Below are positions 33,028 through 46,205 of a stretch of 64,000 nt of DNA, in pieces. The stretch comes from Hyposmocoma kahamanoa (lineage: Eukaryota > Arthropoda > Insecta > Lepidoptera > Cosmopterigidae). Below the pieces are notes generated by a model, which was given only the letters and a program-made list of their open reading frames with translations, did no database searches and was not told the DNA's origin. Position 1 is the first letter of the stretch. Every line of letters starts with the position of its first letter. A program made the translations under genes and the position numbers. The stretch lies in NCBI RefSeq assembly GCF_003589595.1, contig NW_020653200.1:3177507-3241506 (forward strand). The letters run 5' to 3'.

Positions 33028-33859
33028 TTGTATTGTCCGTATAAATATAATTTAAAGTAGTGTACAAAAGAGGTACATACTTATTTACGTATTAATAGTC
33101 ATCTGCAACTAACTACAATTATGATGATTGAATCTCGCGTAGTTGAGACACTACAATTTTTTATTGACCTGTTATTTTTGTATCTCAGTGTATATAGATC
33201 GGTGTATATGTGATGTTTTCCATGCGAAGTTATTACTTGTATAGTTAGACTTAAACCACAGTGCACAATAACATCATGTCTGCACCGAAACATTAAAGCT
33301 TTCTCCGAAAATTAATATCCCATTTAGAGGGGAAAGTGAAACAGTTGTTAAGATAAATTAACAGAGTCAATGTGATGTGAGCTGCCATCAATAACCGGCA
33401 TGCGGGCCGACAAGATATAGGCATCTACGCTGCTAGCAAGGCGCATAACCCACCATACTCGTAATGTGTGCATCGACCTATTTTAATACACCGGTGGTTT
33501 AGAAGTAATAGTCACTCAATTGCTTTGCGGTTTGTTTTACGTGTGGCGTAAAATTAAATGTCTATAAAGGTAAACGTACTTTGACTATGTAGAGAGGTGT
33601 ATTCGCAGTGGCATAGAGTTAATGAGGTACGGTACCGCATTGGGCTACTACCGTTCCAAAATAGTCACATCATTTATTGCATTTTGTGGTACAGAAAAAG
33701 GTCTTGGAGTTTAACCTATACTGTTATTTAATTTGTACACGGAACTAACACATTCAGTACTGAAACTAAACATAGCTGTATCTAATAATAGCCATCATAA
33801 TCAATCTCCTTTGCAATTGAAGCCTCAAACTATAGACAAGATGCCATCTAGTGCTGTGT

Positions 33860-34035
33860 TACATATTTTCAAATCTTTCGTACGGAATAGAAGCATGGAC
33901 ACTAACCTAAAATTATATAAACGGTTAGGAACTTTCGAAATGTGGGTTCAGCGAAGATAGTTAAAAATATCGTGGACGGATAGAATCACAAACGATATCA
34001 CATTGCAGAGGATGCATAAAGGCTTGGAGCTCCTA
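33860..34035 (+). pseudogene. LINE RT C-terminal fragment
   Basis: Reads LKLYKRLGTFEMWVQRR, stop, LKISWTDRITNDITLQRM, matching the 'L.AFEMWVYRRMLRISW.D..TN...L..M' segment of lepidopteran LINE ORF2. Bounded by unrelated sequence. Confidence 0.6.
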
Positions 34036-34234
34036 TAGCGCTAACACGATATGGCGCTTCTCGTGCAAGGCGCGCCCTGTCTTGCGCAAAACCATACGTC
34101 CGTTTTCAAAGTTTGGGTCCGTGTCACGGAGTGAAAAATATTCTACTGAAACTCATACTGCAATTCTAAGCCCGCAGAATACTTGACCGCAGAAAAACCG
34201 CATGTTTCTAAAATTTTCGAGTTAATATGAATAA

Positions 34235-34460
34235 TAATGTGTCAGATTGTCACACCAATCGCCTGGTCTGAAGGGAGTTCTCTGTACTATGGTACCAGAG
34301 TCTTTTCATTCACTCTGGGGCACTCCCCAGAATACCCAAACCAGAACTAATTCAGAAAAAAATCATTTCTCAATTGGGTCCTACCGGGAATCGAACCCGG
34401 GTCCTTCTCATCCAGCGACCACAGTATAAACCGTTGTGCCACTGAGGTTGTCAAAATGGT
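34235..34460 (-). repeat. tRNA-derived SINE, family C
   Basis: Minus strand. A-box cagtggcacaacggtttata, B-box cccgggttcgattcccggta, then ctggtttgggtattctgggg and accatagtacagagaactcc. A related but diverged body on the plus strand is at 52410-52640. Confidence 0.65.
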
Positions 34461-34609
34461 TCGTATGACCACCACATAACTCTTCCCAGCTGCAACTTCG
34501 CGTGCCCAAGGGGCTATAATGATAGCAGACATCCGATAAATGGGATAAGAAGAACTAGCTTTGAGACTTTTTAAATATATTTAGAATATATTATTCAGAG
34601 CGGTTACAT

Positions 34610-34880
34610 ATGGCGGCTTTTAACACCGATGCAAACGCGATGCAGTCGCTAATAGTCTACCTTTACACACGCGCGCGATTATAAGCATCAAAACAAACGC
34701 GATGCAAGCGCGCAACTGCATCGATCGTCGCACATTTGTATCGATGCAGTCGCGCGTTTGCATCGATGCAATCGCCTATAAATCGCAAATGTAACGATGC
34801 AATAGCGCTAATCAATAAAAAAATAGCAATAAAGCTAATAACTAAAAATCGCCGTGTGTGACCACTCTAAATTACTCACA
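34610..34880. repeat. GATGCAA/TCGC repeat copy B
   Basis: A fuller copy of the family at 9334. It has multiple gcgatgcaa and tgcatcgat motifs, gcaatcgcctataaatcgc and the gtgtgtgaccactctaaatt end. Confidence 0.5.
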
Positions 34881-35180
34881 ATTCGATTTGTTCTGTTCAA
34901 ACTGTTTTCCATCCTCTAAGGTTCAAATATATATACACAGTCAAGCGGGAAATGACCAAACGTCGCTTTGAGACTTCAAGTGACTGGCGATGATACTTAT
35001 ATAGTATTTTTCTTCTAGTTTTAGTTTTATTATTTGCTTAATTTCTCAGCAGTTTTTGTTTAATTATGTTTCTTGTAAATCTCTCTTTATCTTTGTCAAG
35101 CACTTAAATATGGAAATTCATTAATGTCATTTAATTACTCATATTATAATTTTGATTATTGCGTAAAATCCTGAAGTGAA

Positions 35181-35397
35181 AAAAATAATAATTAATATTA
35201 CATACACGCATAGCCCCGCTCTACGGAAAACCTGTATCGCGGGTGCCATGGACATACATATACAACCGCAAATTATACCCTGTCTCACGAGATAAATAAA
35301 TTTAGGCCATATAAATATTTCTGCCGGCCCGGTAATCAAACCCGGGACCTCTGCGTGGCAGTCCAGCATGATAACCGTTCGGCCATGGAGGCAGTTA
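35181..35397 (-). repeat. tRNA-derived SINE, family A, copy 1
   Basis: Minus strand. A-box region tggccgaacggttatcatgc, B-box gggtttgattaccgggccgg, then a tRNA-unrelated body (tttatctcgtgagacagggt, tatatgtatgtccatggcac, gatacaggttttccgtagag) and a short poly-A/T tail. Too diverged and too long to be a functional tRNA. Confidence 0.75.
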
Positions 35398-38186
35398 TAT
35401 AAATACTTGAAGCAAGAGTTTACTTATATGTAAATATATGTACTGCGTTATCTGTAGGTAGAAACATTGGTACATATCGCGCAAAACGACGGAGCCTTAT
35501 CCACATAACTTGGCTTGTTTTTAATAGATATTCTGTAGTACTTACATTGCTATGTGCCGTGATTTGGGCATCGCTACAAGTGCCAAAAAACAACTATGTA
35601 GGTAAGCAAGATTCACTAATGTGCTGAGTCATCTCTACCTCTAATATATTTCTGACGACATTAAGTGTGAGTATACATTTAGGGTGAGTGAATGAATATC
35701 GCGATAGCAAAAACCGTTTCCACGAAAAAGAGACCATTTTTAATTTCTCTATAGCAGTGTTGGTATCTCGCGTAAAGTTAGAAGGATCTTATGATGTCTA
35801 AAAATATATACCTACAATTATAACATATAAGTAACCCGTTCGCAAAAAGTGATCCTACGTCTTAAAATGACGAATATAGTCATTAGGGGATTACACTTGG
35901 ACTCTACGTACGAGGAAGTGACAAAATTAGACCATTAGACCCAGGGTTATCTTTATCACCTTGACCTTGAGTTGACTCCATACGCGCCTCTCCTACAGAC
36001 AAAGATAAGTCAACAAAATAAAAAGATAAAATAAATAAATAATATAAATATTAAAAAGATATAATGAATAAAGTAGGAATTTGTTAGACTACAAATCGCT
36101 TAGAAACAAGTTAACTACGCCAAAATAAATTCCATCATAAGACGGAATGTATACTATTGTACACGGTGACACAAAGATTTATTCGTGTGGTCGCACGTTG
36201 CACCACCGCGATGTGCTCACGTTTTCCATCGGGAAGTGGCACTGCAGCATACCACATACATGGAACATCATACAACTGCGTGAAAGAAAGTACAGTACAC
36301 TCTGCCTGCGTGACAATCCATGTAGGAGATCACTATAATAAGAATAATAATCAGCAGATTTAATGTTCCATATGATTTAACGTGAGCTTGTACCTCTTCT
36401 TTCATGTAGAAATGAAATACAACGTTTGTTGACAAAATTATAACAATAATAATAGCTCCAACTATCAAAAACACCACATTGTTAAAAATCTATATTTGCA
36501 AACATTCCAAAAAAAAAGTTAAATAAGTATGAAACAAAAACTGTCAAGAACCGGTTTCAGTTTTATATGTAAACTTATTACACAAGTTACCTCGTGACAT
36601 TCGAAATGTAGGTCTCAGTCGATGCGCCGGAGCTCATACAGTGTTGTTAAGTTGTAAAGCTCTATGCTGAGGCGACAAGGTCGAAGATAAAACTCAGTGT
36701 TAGCTGTGGTGTTAGTTTAAACGGACCGCTCGCGAAAAAGCGAAGCCGGCCAATTTGTTTAATATTGCACTTCACTTAACTACTCAAACGCACAACTTCT
36801 CACAATGTATTTGCAATTGTAGCGGTTCAATTTCGCTCACGACTCTCAGATCGCACGACAAGAGTCCAAAGTGCAGATTGTCCATATTAGATGTATGCTC
36901 GCACCGACGACTATTAAATGAATGAACGAGTATGATGTGTCAGTGATGCCAGCAGATGATAAAATATAGTAAAAATGTGAATTACGTCATGGCACCGCAC
37001 GCTTCACTAATGAAAAATAGGAATGCCTTAGTATACTTTGGTAGTGCTATTTCTGTTTCTTTGCAAAATTGGAAGTCACTAAATGTGTTGTGGGGTAAAA
37101 GTTGTACGCAGCTACGGTTGAGAAGAATAATTGTATGTATGTGTGAATCAAATACGATTCGATAATGATCATGTAGGCATATTAACGTACTTGGCACCTT
37201 TTTCATGTTTTGTAGAAAAATGCCTAATGAGGATAATTTCGTTAGTACGGATAGTTGTACGGAAATCTCCTTGGGAACAAAATTCATGATGTTTACATGA
37301 ATTCACGGTCTTGTATCATATTACTTGCGTATTTTCAAATCTCAGCGTGCATCATCGGTTCCGTGTGATGTGTACACTGACTAATTGTAAACAATTGCGT
37401 GTGGTACAGTTTCTTGCGTCGTGATTTTAGATATAGCCGTGATTCTCGGAATAATTCGTATCTAACACTTACTTTATAAGTAATTCCATTTTCATTGACC
37501 AATCATCATTTCATATGAAACCTCGTTACTTATAGGTTGTAATTGTAATGGCTTAAATAGTCTTATAAATCTGTCTATTTAACCACTTTGTAGTACTTTA
37601 TTAGAGAAATAATACTTAGCAGGTGACACAAGGACGTTGCAACTAGAGCGTGCGGTCACGTGTTCTACTGTTAGGTATTGTCGGGCTATGATTGCATATT
37701 CACTATTTATACAATCAAAAGGGTATTTAAAATGCTTATTTAGCTGTATATCTTATTTTATACTGGTCATGTCAGGAATGTGAAAATATAATTTAGTGGC
37801 AAACCTACACATCCCTGAAACGACATTTGCCTCTTTACGACGCCATGCAGTTAACCTCGTTACCCCATAAAATTCCTGTCAAAGTGACGCAAAAAGATAT
37901 TCTCTCTTCCGAAAGCGGTTATTCAAAGGATGTAGCTAAAAATAGATTAATAAACAGCTTCACTGAACATACCTAATGTCGTTATTTGTTAGTACTTATT
38001 AAACCATCTATTGCTATTCTTTAAAAGGACGTCACCTTATATTCACATTTCAACGGACAAATTATGGTAAAATTCTATTATTTCGCGCAGAAACAATTTC
38101 GTGGCCTAAACCGGCTTTGTTATTCAAAGGCCATTTTAAAAAATGAAGTTATAAAAAATATTGTTATTAATAATAGTAGAAACACG

Positions 38187-38250
38187 TCGTCATGCACACG
38201 CGCATGTACGCACGCACGCAGGCACGCACACAGAGAGACAAGGAGAGAGG
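38187..38250. repeat. CGCA-rich simple repeat
   Basis: Alternating cgcacgca/cacaca followed by agagagacaaggagagag; a short microsatellite. Confidence 0.7.
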
Positions 38251-38479
38251 ACATCTTGAACGAACCAAACGGTTCACTACCATGGCTTTGTCATCCAAAT
38301 ACACAGAAGCTGTATGATAAAACGCATTGGTATAAAGTTTTATTTTTCATTAAAGATTTTATAGACTCCATGGTTAATCGTTTAGATTTGACACTTAAGG
38401 CAGTCTCCGATTGAGGTGACACCAATATTCTCTACAAAACGGAGTCCCTTTCACCTGACCCCTGTGATATATCCTTACC

Positions 38480-38640
38480 GATAGCTGGTCGTCTCCGGTT
38501 ACTTGGAATGGACCTATCGTCTAGTTTGAACTTCGGCAGACACATAGAATCCATGGCCATGAATGTCCACAACTAGGAGGTTTTTTATCCAATCCGAGAT
38601 GAGACGTTACTTCACACCAGGACAGTTGCTACAACTGTAC
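38480..38640 (+). pseudogene. Small non-LTR RT fragment
   Basis: Reads AGRLRLLGMDLSSSLNFGRHIESMA, the 'LLG.DLSS.LNFG..IESKA' motif downstream of the RT active site. Only about 35 codons survive. Confidence 0.5.
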
Positions 38641-40104
38641 AAGCCAAATTCCGGTAGCGTACCTACTAAATACCAACTGGCCACATTGGATTCCATTAAA
38701 AAGAAAACTTTTATTATTAGCTTTAAATAATATTGGTGCCAACTTGCAAGTTTGCAAATGTAAGGAATACGATTTTCTAAAAAAAGAGAAGGTATTTTCA
38801 AAATACTTCTATACCCTAACATATCCCTTTTTAGGGGTTGTATTGAAAAACCCTAAAACACGTGTTTATTTATTTTGTATTTAAAATATCCAAATCACGT
38901 TTGAAGCAAATCGCATCACGCATTCCCATACAAATTTAGATACCCGATTTCACCTCCATTTTGAATTATAAATTATTTATATTATTTTTGTAGGTTCAAG
39001 GAATACTTCTAATTTTTCAATAAACATTTTTACCACTTTCACCCTCTTAATGAATTTTTGAATTTGTATGGATGGAACGGATGTTACTTTTATTCAGTTC
39101 AGACGTACGGGTAGTAGACTAAACAACCCCTCAAGATTTCATGTTTATAGGAATTACAGTTTGTTGTTCGCACATCTACAAATGAATTGCTCCGAATCCT
39201 ACTCCTTTGTAGACTTAATATATAGATAGATATTGTGTCTATAATTATATTTGCTAATAAATTAGATGTTTGTATAGAAATATGTGTAACTAAAATCTAG
39301 TTTGCAGTTGACTAGATATAGGCAATAATAAAAAAATTCGATACTATTTTTTTCATGTCCCATCGTAAAACTGCGTCTGCGCAGCTATCGTAAACTGCAG
39401 AATGTAAACAGTGCGCGCGGTGCCGCTGGTGTGTGCATGCATCACGTTCTGCGCACCCGCACTATTGCGCGCCGAGTTATTATGGTACTACTGAAATAAC
39501 TTAATTTAGATTGCGTACCTTTTTAGAAGAGACTGTTGGCGTCAAAGATCCACATACAGACATGGGTCATACAAAATATCGTCTTCTTAACGTAATGTAA
39601 AATCTATGAACGTATGTAGATATGTACTACATACACACAATATAATATTTATGTCAAGACATATGTATATAGGATTTGTTGCCGCACGTTTATTTTAAGT
39701 GTCATGTGGAATGTACTTAAATATGTTTATAACTAAAATACTAACTTGAACTGCTGATTAATTATGAATAATTAACAATTTCATAATACCGTAAACGCAA
39801 AAACAACCTCGATATAAATATTTGTGATATAGGTTGTATAATAGATTTTATACGCAAAATACAGCTGATTTGTCACAGCAAAAAGAAAATTATTCGGAAA
39901 TGGAAATTGTGGCGCTGCAGCGCTCGCTGCGGTCGTTACCGTGCCCAAATATAGAGCAAATTCCAGTTTGCGCAAGCGACTATTATTCACCCTACCCCTC
40001 AAGAGAACATGGCGCTAACGTGCGAGCTAACAACATTTAAAAAGGTTTCGTATTTTATTTCATAGTAGTCTTAGCGTCGTCTATATATATTTTTTTAAGA
40101 TACT

Positions 40105-40565
40105 AAGTGACGGAACGAACAAGATGCGCTTCTGTTGGTAAGCGACACGCCTGTCTATAACAGTTGTAGTGCCACTCAGAGCTTTATTAGTAGTAAATTA
40201 CTGGACCAATTTCAAAATTAGATGACCAGGTATTACCACACTATTCTTTTATGATATGAAATAACAGGACTAACAAGTGGTAGTAATAACTCGCTAAGAT
40301 CTGAGGGGCACTGCCACTGCGCCCGTCACCCTGAGACACAAGTTGACAAGTCCCATGTGTCTGTAATTTCACTGTAATAACACTTAACCTTCAAAACCGG
40401 AACGCAGTAATGCTCACTTTATTGCATGGCGTCAGAAATAAGAGAGGTGGCAGTACTTTTAGACGAACTCTTTTACAAGGAGCTCTACTGCCACTAGACA
40501 AGTCCTTGTGCCTGTACTTTCACCAGAACCTTTACCCTTCAAAACCAGAACGTAATATAGTATAT
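40105..40565 (-). repeat. MGLVNL repeat, copy 5, disrupted by an insertion
   Basis: Minus strand. The usual gagctttaaatcgcaaagatc block is split by about 105 unrelated bases (40187-40292). A second partial copy (caagtccttgtgcctgtact onward, to about 40560) follows directly, so two copies are joined. Confidence 0.65.
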
Positions 40566-40611
40566 AGCGTACTGCTAAGTTGTAACCGTCCCGAATTCGG
40601 ATGACCAGCTC

Positions 40612-40868
40612 AGAGTACTAAAAAAAACGACCTCAAAAGTTCGTGGAATTACATCTATTTGCCATGTTTTATTGAAATCGGTTACCGGAAAGTGCGTGAA
40701 ACGGGATTCCCTAGTTTGCCACCCTTAGAGGGCCAATATTTTCTTCAAATTTAAATGGAACCGCTAATGAGGTACCCTCTTCCCAACAAAAAAAAGAATT
40801 ATCAAAGTCAGTTTAGAAGTTCACAAGTTACCGCTTAGGAACCTCCTCCTTTTTTTGTAGTTGTTTAA
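40612..40868 (-). repeat. 'AACCGACTTCAAAAAAGGAGGAGG' family repeat, copy 2
   Basis: The reverse orientation of the 22753 repeat, diverged: tagggtaacttgtg-type interior, ggtaccctcttcccaacaaa and cctcctcctttttttgtagt at its end. Confidence 0.6.
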
Positions 40869-41498
40869 AAATAAAATATTAAAGAACTATGGAAATATGT
40901 AATTACTTTGTGGTGTCATATAATTTTTATGTATTATATACACGCCATTAAAGATAATATTATGTTATTTAGTCACGCTTTATGCTTATATCTTTATGAT
41001 CACCGTTGGAGCGAATGGAAAGGGTAACGTGGTTTTCAGAAAAGCAATTCACGCCATATACTCATTGCAAAATGGTTGCGGCGGTTTCGAAGCGTGATAC
41101 CGCATATCTTAACTTTCCATGGAACCTATACATATAGTACAAATGAAAATTATTTTGGGTTCGTTTACGCAGTGAAATATTGTTAAAGTTGCTGTTAGGT
41201 GCTCTCTTTAAATCCGGCTTAGGGTGTAATATAGTTGCATTTTTAATAAAAGTATGGTCGTAAACAAAAAACTATCTAAATGTCATAAACCTATTATCTA
41301 GTCTGAAGTTTTTGTACAAAGCGGGTAATACGCTACCAAAAATTTAAAAGAATGTTGCAAGGTCCGAGGTCATCCACATTGTTTAGAACCGCTAATGTCT
41401 GGAAACGATTCGACATATGCCGATTGAATTCCATGCAGTGAAAATTTAATAGCGTAATTTAAAATAGATAATACCGTGCGCGTAACATTCATTTAACT

Positions 41499-41709
41499 GC
41501 CTCCGTGGCCGAACAGTTACCATACTGGACTGCCACGCAGAGGTTCGATTCCCTGGCCGGGAGAAATATTTGTATGACCTACATTTATTTCTCTCGTGAG
41601 TTTACGTGTAATTTGTGGTTGTCTATATGTGTGTCCATGGTACCCGCGACATAGGGTTTCCCTAGTGCGGGGCTATGTTGAGTGTGTGCGTTATTATAAT
41701 AAAAAAAAA
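41499..41709 (+). repeat. tRNA-derived SINE, family A, copy 2
   Basis: ctgcctccgtggccgaacag A-box, aggttcgattccctggccgg B-box, body with tctctcgtgagtttacgtgt and gggtttccctagtgcggggc, and an (att)n/A tail. Confidence 0.78.
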
Positions 41710-42194
41710 TCATTTCAAAATATTAATTTACTCTAATGGGTTTGGAAAATCGGTATTCACAAATATAAATTCACAACACATTTGGCGCACATTGCGTTTC
41801 CCAATATTTCGTAGAACACTCTCAGTGAGTAAATTAAGGAAGATAGGTATAGTTGACGAAATATTATTTTCACCCATTCGTCTTATGGCTTTTTATCTTT
41901 TATCGCATGCGGTATTTCCCCGCCTTACTTAAAAGGCTCGGTAGTGGGAAAGGGTGAGCTGGGGAGCATGCTTGGCCATTCGATTACGAGGAGCGGAAGC
42001 GCACAGTAGTACGAAGAAGAGATTTAGTCCGAGTTAAGTGAAATTCTAAATATGTTATTAATTATATGTTATGTAAAATGCAGTGTTGTAACGTGTTTTG
42101 TAAAAATGCCATTTGTACAGTGCAAACAACTCTAAACACTTATATGAACTGATAATTGTAGTCAGTCTGTAGTCTATACAGTATACAAGAACGA

Positions 42195-42300
42195 CCTCTA
42201 GGGCTAGCAAGATAGGGCGCGACTAGCGCGAGAGTGACATAAAGCGCAACATGCTGCTATTCTCGCATTGATATGTCGCTGCTAGCTAGCTAGTGTAGGG
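42195..42300. repeat. GCTAGC/CGCGAGAG repeat, copy 1
   Basis: ctagggctagcaagataggg, gactagcgcgagagtgacat, then a diverged inverted part (attctcgcattgatatgtcg and gctagctagctag). Shares its left block with 54592-54640, and the block is weakly palindromic. Confidence 0.5.
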
Positions 42301-42616
42301 AAATAGTTCAAACCTAGAATTCAGAAAAAGTATTCAGCGTACCTAAACTCACATGACACGCCGATGGACTAAGATCATTAAAACCACGAACACTTTAAGT
42401 GTTAATGGTTTTATTACTCTATTATAAATTATAATAGAAAGACAACAATCGTCGTTGTAAAATAATATTTCATCAAATATATTAAATCACGTATGTGTCA
42501 GTCAGAATTACAAACAATTTCATAAGGAGACGTTGTTGATTAAAATTAATTTCTACAAGAGCGAGTGAAATCCACAATAACCCCCGTTATTGCTATTAGC
42601 TAGCCGAAGTCTACCT

Positions 42617-43000
42617 TTAAGTCATACGTCTTAATTCAAGGAAATATGTATGATTGTAAGGAAAAATGAAAGAAGTTAGAAATGAAACTATGTTTTTTGA
42701 CAAACCCAGTACAGACAGACACTGCTGGAAAGATTTTGCTTGAAACGGTGTTAAAGAAAGCTTTGTTTCAATTAAAATTTTGAACCCTATAAAGGAGTAA
42801 AAATAAGTATAGATTTTTGTACAGAGAGTCTTCAAATCAAATGATGTATTTGGGGAAATGGCCCCAACTGCATGTATGACAGTAGTCCAGCACGCTTTGT
42901 TAGCGACAGTCAAAATGTAGTTCAATTTGAGCACCCTTGCCGATCGATAGCTCTCCCCTCTGCATCTATTACTGATATATCTGTACCTATACATTTCCAC
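42617..43000 (-). other. Longest unexplained open frame outside pico
   Basis: 127 codons from ATG to stop on the minus strand (MEMYRYRYISNRCRGESYRS...), with no recognised domain, no obvious splice context and no family similarity that I know. Two runs (VANKACWTTVIHAVGAISPN) have coding-like composition, so a decayed transposon ORF is possible. Confidence 0.15.
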
Positions 43001-43302
43001 ATGTAAAGTACATTTACTTATTTCGGTGCATTTTCGATGTATGAGTCATCAACATATTTGTTCTGCAAGACCGAACCGTTTTGACTTCAAGTGTACACAA
43101 AATATTTTTTCAAATTATGAATGTACGGGAAATAATAGATCTACATAAGTCAATGTAGATCTAACTAGGTTACTACTTGTAAAAGATTATATGTCGCAGA
43201 TGTCACAATGTCATAGGCCCTTTTTGATAGCTGTACCAGTCATAGAAAGTATTTAGTTTTTTTAATGTTTACTTTGAGCCGTGATACCTATTACTAATAC
43301 AG

Positions 43303-43495
43303 TCTGGTGAAATTACAGGCACATGGGACTTGTCAAGTTATATCTCAGGGTGACGGGCGCAGTGGCAGTGTGCCTCAGATCTTTGCGATTTAAAGAGCTG
43401 AGTGGCACTTCAACTGTTATGGACAGACGTGCAGCTTATTATCAGGCTCACGACTTGTTCGTCCTGTCACTTGATATTATAAAAAAAATAACAAT
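43303..43495 (+). repeat. MGLVNL repeat, copy 6, 5'-truncated
   Basis: Starts tctggtgaaattacaggcac and ends cacttgatattataaaaaaa. The 5' truncation with an intact A-rich 3' end is what target-primed reverse transcription leaves, favouring a retroelement nature for this family. Confidence 0.7.
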
Positions 43496-43509
43496 AATAA
43501 TCTTGGGCA

Positions 43510-43561
43510 GGTTAGATTTAAAAAAAAAAAAAAAAAAAAAAACAAAAACAAAAAAAAAAGG
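43510..43561. repeat. A-rich simple repeat
   Basis: Poly-A with a few C/G interruptions, followed by a repeat of ggttagattt (also at 43507). Confidence 0.9.
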
Positions 43562-45074
43562 TTAGATTTTTACCATTTATTTTTGCTTTGGATGATATAA
43601 CATAATTTCATTCATAGGTACATGTGTAAATTTCAATATAGAAATAAAAGTAAGTATTTTTTTATATAAACTTATCATTTCGTAGATACCTTGAAGTAGA
43701 ATGTCCCACGGCGGAGCTGAAGATATTGTTTATAAAATACTGTTCAGATTTAAGACAGAATCAGAAACGGGATTAAACAAAATATTTTGCTATTCATACA
43801 AAATATTTATATACTTAAATCATATACTTGAAACAAACATCGTGTACTGGTTTAAATGTTTCTCTTCACGAGGACAAAAGTCGAAGGTCATGAAGAAGGA
43901 AATGAAAATGCCATTAGGTATTCTGTCCTACAGGGACATGTGACAAAGGGAATGCTAAGGTTTATTATTTGATTCAACTGATGCTTTCAGTAAAAGGTTG
44001 ATATAAATAAAGTTGATGATATGAAATATGTATTGGTAAGTATTATTTTCTTATATCTTACTTAACATGTTATAAAACTACATTGATTTTCTTCAACAAA
44101 GATTGCATTTTTTGTGTTTATTCCAAATAACGTTTGTAAAGAAAAATTAAAAATTTGCTGGATCTATTTGACAACAGGGTAGGGAAAATCTAAACATGAT
44201 TTAATCACGGCTTAGTGTTTGCATGAGATCAAATGTCAGTTGACGCCCGTAAGGGAGGGCGCACATGCGGTGGCGGCGGCGATGGCGGGTGTGCATGGTG
44301 GTCGCGGGGCGTGCGGGGGTGGCGGAATAGCGTATCGATCCACGCAGCTCCCCACTGCACCACCTGCAGCTCGGAAAAATCGCTTTTCTTTCGTTTACAC
44401 ACTATGCGAAGTAGATATTTATTTTTATTAAAGTTTAAGTACAATCGATGTGTAAAAATTGCTACTATAACATCATTTGAAAAATATTAGATGTCTGCAA
44501 ATTATAACAATATTCGCACGTTTGAAACAGATGTTTAGCAGACTTTTATATAAAATATTTTGTTAAATAAGTAATTGTAAAATATAGTTTTGGTAAAATC
44601 CATTGTCAATATCAATTGCCTTTATATGACACATCTCGGCTCTGGGAACAAGTTTTCTCGTCTGTAAGTAACACGGACTTTGAACTGCAAAATCTGATCT
44701 CAATTGTAGGTTGTTCTGTCCATTCATTATCTACTCGAAGGCAGATGCACGATGCAATAGTTTCCACTAGACTATTAATTTTCCTTCAGGCTCAGTGTGA
44801 TGTCTGTCACACGGAGAATAATAGAAACTGTATTGAGGATTATTAATGTTGGTTCTATTAGAGAAATTGCACACAATAGCACAGTAATAGGAACTATTGT
44901 GTTAGTTATTAGTTATATATAGTCAGTTACAATGCACTATACGTTAACGCATATACTAATAAACATTAGCAAGTGTTTGAGGTGCGTATAAGCTTGAGAA
45001 AGAAAAGTTTACAGTGTATAATGTTTTGAATATATTATTTTAATATTCTTCATAAGTTATACTATTTTTATTTA

Positions 45075-45182
45075 GTAGCAGTAGAGCTCCTGTTGAAGAG
45101 TTCACCCAGGTAAGTTCTGCCACCTTACCTATTTCTGCCGCCAAGCAGTAATTTCAGCATTACTATGTTCCGGTTTTGAATA
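45075..45182 (+). repeat. MGLVNL repeat, copy 7, 5' part only
   Basis: Begins agtagcagtagagctcctgt and stops after atgttccggttttgaa. Confidence 0.65.
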
Positions 45183-46186
45183 TTTTGGTGTATATTCTTA
45201 AATAAATGGCGCTCCCCCTTTTTTGCTTTTCAACCGTTGTTGTAATTAAAGCACGCTTTGGTCACAAGTGTACAGTAGTGTAGTGTACAGTGTTACCTTG
45301 TCGAATAAAATAATTTCAGTGCGTTAAAAAATACATCGTCGTATTAACCACGCAGATTTGTTTCATAGGCATTTTTATTTTAAGAAGTTTTTAATTGATA
45401 TTTTCTAAATTGTTTTCTCTAATCTTACACTTCTGTGCTGAAGGTACACTTTTGGTGGTTCTTTATTATGTCTTGTGCCTCATAACTATAGTATTATGGT
45501 GGTAATTAATGTCATTGGTTGTACCATTCGGTTCATGGTACCCAGAGTTCAGCTGCAATCTAAATGCTAACAAATTATAGCCAGTAAATTAATTAATCCT
45601 ATCACGTACAAAAATTTATGTAAAATTTTAGGGGCGTGCTTCAGAATTCATAAAAATTCAAAAACATCTTTGTTTCATAGGTAAGCAAATTACACTTGTT
45701 AATCGTGGTATTGATTAAACTCTACCTCTCATTCGTAAGGCAGATACCCCTAAGATTGAGCAAAGAAACTCTAGAAGTTGCTCTTAGTAAATATACATTT
45801 GAATACATTTATCATTCACAATATTTATTTCAAACATCATAGATTAAGAATACCTGCAGGAGCTAGACGAGTCACTACCACCCTCTAATTTTAATTTAAA
45901 GTATTCACCAGTGAAGTTTGAAACAACGGTTAAAGAAATATTGTTAGAGTTACATTTATATAACATGAAATTTCAAACTATGATTTATTTAATATAAATT
46001 GATGTGCACACGACATGTTCACTGATAAATAGCACGATAGGCAAACAAAATTAAAATCAAATTAGTAATTTTATACTTTATACAGTCTCTGTTACTAATA
46101 TCTTTTAAAACCATTTTGTGCCTATTTAACTTTTTCACCCTCGACTCGCGTTTGTGTAGATAAAATCGGTTGAAATTCGATGGTTA

Positions 46187-46205
46187 GGCGGCGGCGGCGG
46201 CGGCA
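46187..46205. repeat. (GGC)n microsatellite
   Basis: Six GGC units in otherwise AT-rich sequence. Confidence 0.85.

Larger units (their letters stand above)
35398..40104. other. Upstream intergenic region of pico, no coding exon seen
   Basis: GC-richer islands at 36600-36880 and 39365-39480 are candidates for promoter or 5' non-coding exons of pico. I see no consensus core promoter that would settle it. An open frame at 39834-40040 (plus) has no homology I recognise. Confidence 0.3.

Noticed and set aside
34380..34450. Possible tRNA gene with intact B-box
   Set aside because: The tRNA-like part is followed by a SINE body with a relative elsewhere (52410), and the cloverleaf is degenerate, so it is a SINE head.
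36982..37287. 101-codon minus-strand ORF
   Set aside because: No homology recognised, no splice or poly(A) context, and an overlapping plus-strand ORF of similar length. Indistinguishable from chance.
38187..38250. Regularly spaced cgca/cacg units as a CRISPR-like array
   Set aside because: It is a microsatellite in a eukaryotic genome with no spacers.
41499..41570. Possible tRNA gene at the head of the repeat
   Set aside because: Same head and same body occur at 35181 and 51599, and the stems do not pair properly. It is a SINE.
43323..43565. ORFs beginning MGLVKLYLRV / MGLVNLCLRV at several sites as a conserved small protein
   Set aside because: All lie in copies of one dispersed repeat with frameshifts between copies, so they are not a host gene.
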